A DNA stretch of 64,000 bases from Microbispora hainanensis (GTDB lineage Bacteria; Actinomycetota; Actinomycetes; Streptosporangiales; Streptosporangiaceae), in assembly GCF_036186745.1 (NCBI RefSeq), contig NZ_CP108086.1, positions 2,852,001 to 2,916,000 of the forward strand, written 5' to 3'. Positions 58,456 to 64,000 of the stretch are shown one piece after another (position 1 is the stretch's first letter; the number at the start of each line of letters is the position of its first letter). The position numbers and the translations under genes were made by a program. The notes beneath the pieces are model-generated. The model worked only from the letters and a program-made list of their open reading frames with translations. It searched no databases and was not told the origin of the DNA.

Positions 58456-60114
58456 GCCTCGATCTTTCGTGCCTATCCGGTGGCTTGCTGAGCGGTTCGG
58501 CTGGAGTGTGAAATCGCGGCCGTGGTCAGGGTGGTGGCCCGGCTGTCGCGCCGGGTGGGCGGGGTTCCACGGGCCCGCGGGGTGTCCTTCCTGGGTTGTC
58601 GGGGCGGCTTGGTGCTGGTCAGGTCGGTGCCGGTAGTGCCTGGAGCCGGGTGATGGCGGTGACCAGTTGGCCGGCCCAGGGCCAGGATGCGGCCACACGT
58701 AGGCGGAGGCGCCGGCCGCCGCGGACCAGGCGGGCGGCGACGGCGAACAGGCGAAGCCGCAGGCGTTTCGGTTCGTAACGGCGGGCCGGTCCGTCGAGGG
58801 CGAGCATCTGCATCCAGGCGAGGAGTTCGCAGGCCAGGGCGACGATCTCGCACCAGATCTGGTTCTGGGTGAAGTCGTGCAGGGGCAGGTTGCGCAGCCC
58901 GGTGTCCTTGGCGGCGCGGATGCGGTCTTCGCAGCGGGCGCGGCGGCGGTGCCGTAGTTCCAGGTCGGCGAGCTGACCTCGCTTGGTGTTGGTGACGAAG
59001 CAGGTGAAGCGGTGCCCGTCGATGTCGGTGAAGCGCAGCTGCGCGCCCGGGTGCGGGCGTTCCTTGCGCACGATCAGGCGCATTCCCTTCGGCCAGCCGT
59101 CCAGCTTCACCATGCCGGTGAGCTCGGCGACCCACGCACCCGGCCGGACCTGGCCCTCGGCGTCGTAGGCGGGCGTCCACGCCTGCTCGGGCAGAGCAAG
59201 GATCGCGGCCTGGGCCTCTTCGGTGAGGGTGAACCCGATCGAGTAGGACAGCCGCCGTCCGGGCCGGGTCAGCCAGGACAGGAACTCGTGGGTGCCGCCG
59301 CCGGAGTCGGTGCGGATCAGCGCCTGACGGCGGCGGTGCTTGGGGAGCTGGGCCAGTGCCAGGCGGGTCGCGGTGATGTGGTCGGCGGCGGTGTTGGACC
59401 CGGCGTTGCCGGGCCGCAGCACGATCGCCAAGGGTTCCCCGCCGCCACCCGCTCCGTGGTCGGCGAAGACTGTCATCGGGTGGAACCCGAAGGTCTTCTT
59501 CCAGGTCGGCGCGGCCTGGTCCTTGTCGGAGTGGGCGATGACGATGGTCGCGTCGATGTCCAGGGGGATTAGTTCACCGTCGGTGCCGGGGGCGTGGGTG
59601 CCGGCCAGGGCCCATGCCCGCTGGCGGGCTGTGGTGCGGGCGGTGCGGATCGCCTTCAATGCGCGGACGGGGTCGGCGGCCAGGCGGTCGATCAGCCGGG
59701 ACACGGTCGGATCGGAGGCGATCGAGCCGAACACCTCCGGCTGGGTGCGCAGCATCGCGATGTCGGCCAGGCAGTCCCCGCCCAGTGCCAGCGTGAGGGC
59801 CAGATCGGCGATGATCTTGCCGGGGTCGTGCACGGCCCGGGACGGCCTCCATCGTTCCAGCTGCGCCGACAGCTCCTTGCCCAAGCCCGTGACCCGCAGC
59901 GTCTCCAGCAGCAGCAGTCCACCGGCCTGGGAGACGAGACCCGAGCCGTCGGCGGACACCATGATCTTGCGCGGGGACACGATAGTCTTCACTTGGAAAG
60001 TGCCTTCTGAACTGGTGCGGACAGGACCTTAGACAAGCCCGATCCTTCCAGCTCAAAGGCACTTTTCTCATGTAAACGATCAAGCTCACTGAAATCCGCC
60101 GCGAAAGCCCGAGG
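58456..60114 (-). mobile_element. IS1380-type element inserted in msrA-tail copy 5
   Basis: Ends are inverted: CCTCGATCTTTCGTG at the left and, on the opposite strand, CCTCGGGCTTTCGCG at the right. The flanks share TTA (CTCTTTA / TTAAGG), a short target overlap. It contains one transposase. The 164 bp between the left end and the transposase stop hold no gene. Confidence 0.85.
58619..59992 (-). CDS. IS1380-family transposase
   Basis: A 457-residue DDE transposase. RPSRAVHDPGKIIADLALTL, ALGGDCLADIAMLRTQPEVF and DPTVSRLIDRLAADP form the family N-terminus. PLDIDATIVIAHSDKDQAAP, ALIRTDSGGGTHEFLSWLTR and CEDRIRAAKDTGLRNLP supply the catalytic acids. Intact. Confidence 0.94.
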   Translation of the reverse strand: MKTIVSPRKIMVSADGSGLVSQAGGLLLLETLRVTGLGKELSAQLERWRPSRAVHDPGKIIADLALTLALGGDCLADIAMLRTQPEVFGSIASDPTVSRLIDRLAADPVRALKAIRTARTTARQRAWALAGTHAPGTDGELIPLDIDATIVIAHSDKDQAAPTWKKTFGFHPMTVFADHGAGGGGEPLAIVLRPGNAGSNTAADHITATRLALAQLPKHRRRQALIRTDSGGGTHEFLSWLTRPGRRLSYSIGFTLTEEAQAAILALPEQAWTPAYDAEGQVRPGAWVAELTGMVKLDGWPKGMRLIVRKERPHPGAQLRFTDIDGHRFTCFVTNTKRGQLADLELRHRRRARCEDRIRAAKDTGLRNLPLHDFTQNQIWCEIVALACELLAWMQMLALDGPARRYEPKRLRLRLFAVAARLVRGGRRLRLRVAASWPWAGQLVTAITRLQALPAPT

Positions 60115-60263
60115 TTAAGGTGCCCAACGGCTACTGCGGCATCGGCGGAACCGGTGTCAACGCGGGTGACCCTTCAGCCTGGTGCCCGACTGGGCTGACA
60201 ACCTCTTCGGAGGAGTAAGCCGGGGAGACCTCCGGACGGTGGTCAGGCCTGCTCCGAGGTCTC
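60115..60263 (+). repeat. msrA 3'-end copy 5, right half, with its hairpin
   Basis: Continues copy 5: [13 protein letters not shown], then an extra in-frame eight residues NAGDPSAW (DNA 60158-60181), then CPTGLTTSSEE and TAA at 60218. The stem GAGACCTCCGG / CCGAGGTCTC (60225-60263) resembles the hairpin after copy 1. The 24-bp addition falls next to the ACCGG sequence where the serine recombinase junction occurs in copy 4. Confidence 0.88.
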
Positions 60264-60354
60264 ATTGTGGGCCGAGGATCCCTGTCGGGAGGGCGATGTC
60301 ACCCAGGTGCCTGGCCGCTCCGACGTCTGGCTCTGCTTGGGCGTGGCGCGGCGA

Positions 60355-60437
60355 GTTGTTCGGTTCGATTGATTAAGCCGAGGCGAACAACTGGAGCGAA
60401 TTTGTTCGGTACAGTTACATCGGCTGAGCCGAACAAA
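60355..60437. promoter_or_regulatory. Two inverted repeats upstream of fic
   Basis: GTTGTTCG (60355) pairs with CGAACAAC (60384-60391), and TTTGTTCGG (60401-60409) pairs with CCGAACAAA (60429-60437). All four share TTGTTCG/CGAACAA, suggesting two operators for one dimeric regulator around the promoter (TACAGT at 60410-60415). No regulator gene lies next to it. Confidence 0.7.
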
Positions 60438-60453
60438 ACCACGGGAGGCGCTG

Positions 60454-61452
60454 GTGTCGGGACCGGGGAGGCCGTCCAGAGCGACCGTGTATCAGCGCCT
60501 TGACGAGGCCCTTCGAGAGCTTCGGGACCGCTTGGGCGGGTTGCCCTCGCCCGCCGAGGCGGAGGACATCTGGTCTGACATCTGGCACCAGGAGGCCCAC
60601 AACAGTACTGCGATCGAGGGCAACACGCTTGTCTTGCAGGAGGTGGAGAAGCTCCTCGAGGAAGGTCGGGCGGTAGGCGCGAAGCCGCTCAGGGACTACA
60701 TGGAGGTGAGGGGGTACGGCGATGCTGCGAAGTGGGTGTATGGGCAGGCACTGGAGCCGGGAGACTGGCAGAACGGAGACCTCATCACGCTCCAGGAGGT
60801 TCGTCAGATACACCACACCGCCATGTCGCTCGTGTGGGCCGTAGATCCCCACCCGCATGCCACCCCCGCCGAGGGGCCGGGGAACTTCCGACAGCACGAG
60901 ATCGCCAAGTTCCCCGGGGGCATGAAGCCGCCGTCATGGCCGGAAGTCGACTCTCAGATGCGGGACTGGGTGAAGACGGTCGATGGCCTTGAAGACGAGT
61001 CCGACGAAGCCCTCCCCGAACGCTTGGCGCGAATACATAACCGATTCGAGCAGATACACCCGTTCCTCGACGGCAACGGACGGACGGGCCGTCTGGTGCT
61101 CAACTTGGTACTTTGCAGAATCGGATATCCGCCCGCGATTATCTACAAGCGCGATCGCGACAAGTACCTTCAGGCGATGCGCCGAGCTGACAATGACGAG
61201 TTCGGCCCGTTGGGTGAACTCATCGCACGCAGTGTGACGACAAATTTGTACCGCTTCGTCATGCCGGCGGTGGCCGGTCCGGTCAAGCTTGTCCCACTAC
61301 CCGCTCTGGCCACGCGGGACGTCACCGAGAACGCACTTCGCGTGGCCGCCGCACGGGGGCGACTCCGTGCGGTCAAGGGGGACGACGGCATGTGGCGTAG
61401 CAGCAAGAAGTGGGTGAACGACTACCTCAAGTCGAGGCATCGTAGGTCGTGA
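60454..61452 (+). CDS. Fic-family protein (class II, self-inhibited)
   Basis: A 332-residue protein. The Fic active site HPFLDGNGRTGR lies at 202-213 (catalytic His202). The inhibitory motif S-x3-E-G/N is at Ser51-Glu55-Gly56 (NSTAIEGNTL), N-terminal to the Fic domain as in class II, so the enzyme blocks its own ATP site. A C-terminal winged-helix-like tail follows. Fic enzymes AMPylate target proteins. GTG 60454 has GGGAGG 6 bp upstream. Fills the space between msrA-tail copies 5 and 6. Confidence 0.92.
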   Translation: MSGPGRPSRATVYQRLDEALRELRDRLGGLPSPAEAEDIWSDIWHQEAHNSTAIEGNTLVLQEVEKLLEEGRAVGAKPLRDYMEVRGYGDAAKWVYGQALEPGDWQNGDLITLQEVRQIHHTAMSLVWAVDPHPHATPAEGPGNFRQHEIAKFPGGMKPPSWPEVDSQMRDWVKTVDGLEDESDEALPERLARIHNRFEQIHPFLDGNGRTGRLVLNLVLCRIGYPPAIIYKRDRDKYLQAMRRADNDEFGPLGELIARSVTTNLYRFVMPAVAGPVKLVPLPALATRDVTENALRVAAARGRLRAVKGDDGMWRSSKKWVNDYLKSRHRRS

Positions 61453-61495
61453 CGCGTCTGCTGATCAGAAGCGAAAACCACTCCGATAGTGCATC

Positions 61496-61568
61496 CAGCA
61501 ACGGTCACTGCGGCCTCGGCGGCACCGGTGTGAGCTGCCCCGTCGGCCTCACCGCTGGCGAGGCCTGA
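61496..61568 (+). repeat. msrA 3'-end copy 6 (most diverged)
   Basis: Codes for [20 protein letters not shown] and EA, stop TGA at 61566-61568, with the usual YHQQYLFKV part degraded (CAGCAACGGTCAC). It is followed by CTGCGCTAACTGACTGATCC, nearly identical to the region after copy 2. Confidence 0.88.
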
Positions 61569-61588
61569 CCTGCGCTAACTGACTGATC

Positions 61589-61633
61589 CTGGTCCTCGAT
61601 CGCCCGGCAAGCCCGGTGCCGATCGAGGGCCAG
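61589..61633 (+). terminator. Type-B hairpin after copy 6
   Basis: CTGGTCCTCGATCG (61589-61602) pairs with CGATCGAGGGCCAG (61620-61633), 13 of 14. The equivalent after copy 2 is degenerate, so this one is closer to the intact ancestral terminator. Confidence 0.82.
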
Positions 61634-61720
61634 AGTCGTTTTCGGCATGGGCCCCGCGTTTTAGCTCGGCGGGACAATCGCCCTGAGCAGCGCACATCCG
61701 GCACGCAAGCCGTCTGTCTG

Positions 61721-62176
61721 TCACAGTTCAGACGATGGCCAGGGGGAGATGCTCTGGGCCGGATCGTCGTCGATCGAGACCTCACGGCGTACACACGCGT
61801 AGTCCTGGCAGAGCAGAGAGTCCGGTTCGAGATGCAGGGCCGTGAACGGGGTCTGGGCCATGACGGCTTCGTCCGGTTCGATGGCGAAGCCGGTTCGCAC
61901 TACTTCGCTGTCCCACTGCTCGCCGGTGATCGTGGTGAAGGCGAGGCTGCTCCCGGTCTGCCGCCAGTCGCCCGAGGCGTGCCACTCGTAACGTAGTTCC
62001 AGGACGTTCGCTGCCGGGCAGCACCAGCGAAACCGGCTCACCTCGATCCCGCCGGCCAGGTTGGCCCAGGCGGCCCAACCACGGCCGTCTTGGAGGAAGG
62101 CCAGCCAGCAGGTCTCCAGCGCCCCGTAGTCATAGGGCACGCTGTCCCATACGCCGACCAGGTCGCTGTGATCCAT
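61721..62176 (-). CDS. Hypothetical protein
   Basis: ATG 62176 to stop at 61721, 151 residues: MDHSDLVGVWDSVPYDYGAL, then LELRYEWHASGDWRQTGSSL and a C-terminal acidic tail. WxxVPYDYG and the Trp/Tyr-rich beta pattern suggest a small beta-barrel, possibly lipocalin-like, but no family is recognised. Frame continues upstream as non-coding sequence; I start at the first ATG giving a clean N-terminus. Confidence 0.6.
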   Translation of the reverse strand: MDHSDLVGVWDSVPYDYGALETCWLAFLQDGRGWAAWANLAGGIEVSRFRWCCPAANVLELRYEWHASGDWRQTGSSLAFTTITGEQWDSEVVRTGFAIEPDEAVMAQTPFTALHLEPDSLLCQDYACVRREVSIDDDPAQSISPWPSSEL

Positions 62177-62274
62177 GATCTGCAGGATCGCACGAACCGC
62201 GGTCAGGCCCCGGCAGGGTGCCGAGCATCGCCAGGACGTGCCGGACGGCTGCCGCGACCTCGACGTGTTCTGCA

Positions 62275-62298
62275 GGGCCGGCCTGACCTGCGATAACT
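62275..62298 (+). repeat. Short remnant of an msrA-tail/type-B junction
   Basis: GGCCGGCCTGACCTGCGATA then ACTGG resembles the stop-codon region of copies 2 and 6 (TGACCTGCGGTAACTG and TGACCTGCGCTAACTG). It lies 40 bp before a second antitoxin of the module 3 type, as copy 2 lies before the first. Confidence 0.45.
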
Positions 62299-62336
62299 GG
62301 CACGCTGGGCTGGTGTTCCGAACTAGATTGCCGACG

Positions 62337-62495
62337 TGGGTAGCACAAAGGCCGACGCCGTCACCTTCTCGGACCTGTCGAGGAATCCGGATCATGACCG
62401 CCTGGGGGATCTGGTGGCGGGTCTTCGAGAGATCCATGGTCCGGTGACCGAGGAGGAGTTGGCGCCGGCGCGAGCAGAGTGGCCGGGCATGTGAA
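62337..62495 (+). pseudogene. Chimeric or truncated antitoxin remnant
   Basis: GTG 62337 to TGA 62495, 52 residues. The first 18, VGSTKADAVTFSDLSRNP, match the module 3 antitoxin start. The rest, DHDRLGDLVAGLREIHGPVT then EEELAPARAEWPGM, looks like the tail of a VapB-type antitoxin. TAGATT lies 6 nt before the GTG and GTTCCGAAC forms a small palindrome. No toxin gene follows. Most likely the product of a deletion joining two antitoxin genes. Confidence 0.6.
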
Positions 62496-63045
62496 GCAGC
62501 GGAAGCGGCTACGCCTGCGCGAGCACGGCACCTCGTTCTCGGCAACGAAGGTCTTTCACCGGCGGCGACCGGCAGAGCGATGGACGTGCGTGCCGCGCAT
62601 CTGGACAGCCGGCGTGTTCTCGCGTCCGCTTCGCTGCTGTCTAGGTGAGATGCCGGTCGTGATGGACGCCGAGGTCTGCCGGCCCTTGTAGCGCACCGAT
62701 GAGGGCGGCGAGGTGCCGGGGAAGCGCGAGCTCGTTGAGGGGCTTCTCGACGTCGTCCTCCGCTTCGTTGTGGAAGTCCATGTCCCAAGTGTGGGCGCAG
62801 AGCTGGCGGGACGGACGGCTCTCCATTCCCAGGGGTAAAAATTGTCGCTCGAAGCGAAGTGATACCACCACGGCCGGACTGTCGGCGAAGCCGGAAGCGT
62901 ACTCCTGAAGGCGGCAGAGTTGCCGAAATTTCCTTCTTCGTCATGGCTCGGTCTCCAGATCGCCAGGTAATCGTGCCTGGCTGTCCATCCTCCCTTTTCG
63001 TACGTTTTGGGGTGATGTGCCACATCGATCAAGGCGAGGGATCGT
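62496..63045. other. Degraded intermodule region
   Basis: No convincing gene. Rightward frames after 62495 begin KQRKRLRLREHGTSFSATKV but end quickly. A leftward 61-codon frame (62641-62826) could be a small protein. A probable msrA-boundary remnant, TTGTCGCTCGAAGCGAAGTG followed by ATACCACCAC, lies at 62843-62872. This looks like decayed module DNA. Confidence 0.55.
62641..62826 (-). CDS. Possible small ORF of unknown function
   Basis: ATG 62826 to stop at 62641, 61 residues: MESRPSRQLCAHTWDMDFHN then EAEDDVEKPLNELALPRHLA. Acidic centre and a C-terminal helix. No family recognised and no clear ribosome site; it may be a fragment of a longer gene. Confidence 0.3.
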   Translation of the reverse strand: MESRPSRQLCAHTWDMDFHNEAEDDVEKPLNELALPRHLAALIGALQGPADLGVHHDRHLT

Positions 63046-63552
63046 ATGGCGACGTACACGGAGAGTGGGGGAGGGTCCGCCGCCACAGTGTGGGCGCGGC
63101 TTCGGTCGCGGTTCGCCAGGCAGGCGAAACTCACTGAGGAAACGCTGCGGGCCGTCGAGGAGGCGCGCTCTGCCGCCGCGGCCGCCAGGGAGGCATCGGA
63201 GAGGGCGGCGGAAGCAGCCGCGGAAACCCACGCCGCCATCCTGAACTACCTGAACGGTGCCGCGACGGAAACGAAGGGCGAGCCCCGGGGCACTCGCGAA
63301 GAAGAGCTCGGAAAGCTGTTCTGTGCCTATTTGGAGAAGGGACGTTGGCGGAACATATGGGTCCCCAAGATGCTGACGGATCTGGAAGATGAGGCCATCG
63401 AACTCCACCGGGGTGTTCTCCTGGCCGTCGAAACCATCCGCTCGGCCGATAGGGAAGAGAAAGACGCCATCTCCCCCGGGCAGATGAAAGTGCTCTCGGA
63501 CTGGGAGAAGCGAGCGCTTGAGCTGGAAGGTGATCAACACCAGTCTGAGTGA
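63046..63552 (+). CDS. Hypothetical protein with Ala-rich coiled coil
   Basis: A 168-residue protein. Residues 28-65 (LTEETLRAVEEARSAAAAAR onward) are an Ala/Glu coiled coil; the second half is a mixed helical domain (FCAYLEKGRWRNIWVPKMLT, AIELHRGVLLAVETIRSADR). AAGGCGAGGG lies upstream of ATG 63046. No family recognised; composition fits a soluble, possibly regulatory protein. Confidence 0.55.
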   Translation: MATYTESGGGSAATVWARLRSRFARQAKLTEETLRAVEEARSAAAAAREASERAAEAAAETHAAILNYLNGAATETKGEPRGTREEELGKLFCAYLEKGRWRNIWVPKMLTDLEDEAIELHRGVLLAVETIRSADREEKDAISPGQMKVLSDWEKRALELEGDQHQSE

Positions 63553-63712
63553 TGGCGGTCTCGAAGGCCAGGTTGGGTACCTATGGCGTGCGTCGAGTGC
63601 TTCGCAGTGGGGTGCGGCGTGAGAAGAGACAGGTCGACGCTGGTCGCCGGGCGAGGGCTTTCCCGGAAGGGCGGCACTGCTTGTTCTCTATAGATTTCTG
63701 CACAGTAGTTGC

Positions 63713-64000
63713 ATGACCGTGCTGCACGAAGCTGCCGAGTTGAGCGTCACAGAAGCGGCCCAGCGTGGGGTGGCCCGTCTGGTCGCCGATGCTGAGCGTG
63801 GGACGGATCTGGTGGTGACCCGTCGGCGTCAGCCGGTGGCGGCCGTCGTCGGTATTCGTCGCCTGCAAGAGCTGGAGGAGGCCGCCGCCGATCTCAGGGA
63901 TCTGGCGCTCGTGCTCGCACGCTCGGTGACCGACACCGGAGAGCGCGTTCCGCTCGATGACGTGCTCTCCGCTTTCGGGCACACGCGAGAGTCGCTGGCC
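63713..64000 (+). CDS. Phd/YefM-type antitoxin, 3' end outside the window
   Basis: ATG 63713 opens a frame to the last base: LSVTEAAQRGVARLVADAER, then VVTRRRQPVAAVVGIRRLQE and a helical tail. This is the Phd/YefM DNA-binding fold, in which an xxVTRRRxPVAAVV strand is characteristic. A toxin gene probably follows beyond the window. TATAGA (63689) is a possible -10 box. Confidence 0.85.
   Translation, partial: MTVLHEAAELSVTEAAQRGVARLVADAERGTDLVVTRRRQPVAAVVGIRRLQELEEAAADLRDLALVLARSVTDTGERVPLDDVLSAFGHTRESLA

Noticed and set aside
45701..61568. msrA paralogues or tandem msrA pseudogenes
   Set aside because: None of the copies has any part of the catalytic GCFWGAE domain. They all begin near the YHQQY codons and share a common left motif, so they are repeated 3' ends, not decayed full genes.
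44872..61568. Integron cassette array with attC sites
   Set aside because: No tyrosine integron integrase is present, the repeats are protein-coding msrA tails without attC-type imperfect palindromes, and cassettes are on both strands.
44872..61568. tRNA gene as integration site
   Set aside because: I could find no tRNA-like cloverleaf at any of the repeat junctions.

Overview
The window is high-GC DNA from a filamentous actinomycete, most likely of the Streptosporangiales (Nonomuraea/Microbispora/Streptosporangium-like). This rests on the gene content: Rex-hemACDB, BldC, DUF4229, a 14-gene nuo operon with a geranylgeranyl reductase in front, menaquinone genes and an RsrR-like Rrf2 regulator. 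Many genes start with GTG, and many look leaderless (a TANNNT box about 7 nt before the start codon).

Bases 1-44,900 are conserved chromosome. They hold rex (5' end cut off) with hemA-hemC-hemD-hemB, a small primase/polymerase-like gene and hemL. Next come a deleted Uma2 pseudogene and a DMT exporter divergent from a LysR regulator. A phosphatase leads into the System II cytochrome c maturation operon resA-ccdA-resB-ccsB. After that are an HExxH metallopeptidase, bldC and a secreted propeller protein. menG, a Rex operator, a menJ-like reductase, nuoA-N and a polyprenyl diphosphate synthase form a respiratory block that makes menaquinone and the complex that reduces it. The stretch closes with a lipoprotein, a GNAT acetyltransferase, an RsrR/NmrA pair, an aldehyde dehydrogenase, an LLM oxidoreductase, RarD and msrA.

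From the stop codon of msrA (44,871) to at least 61,600 the sequence changes character. It is an accretion zone in which the last ~100 bp of msrA, encoding the [20 protein letters not shown] tail with the recycling cysteines, recurs as gene-less copies between small toxin-antitoxin-like modules. Copies or parts of copies lie at 45,701, 46,638, 54,851, 58,413/60,115 (one copy split by an IS1380 element) and 61,496. Weaker remnants lie near 47,698, 62,275 and 62,843. The modules between them are VapBC, a second antitoxin-PIN pair, a Phd-RelE-like pair, a serine-recombinase segment loaded with insertion sequences, an Xre-ImmA/PIN pair and a Fic protein. A large serine recombinase begins 25 bp from one truncated copy, as expected if the msrA 3' end is its attachment site. 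Several copies are followed by their own hairpin terminator, and these fall into recognisable classes, so copies seem to have come from different msrA loci.

From about 61,600 to the end are poorly conserved small genes, a chimeric antitoxin remnant and the start of another Phd/YefM-type antitoxin. The repeated msrA 3' ends bracketing successive defence/TA cassettes are the most unusual feature of the window.
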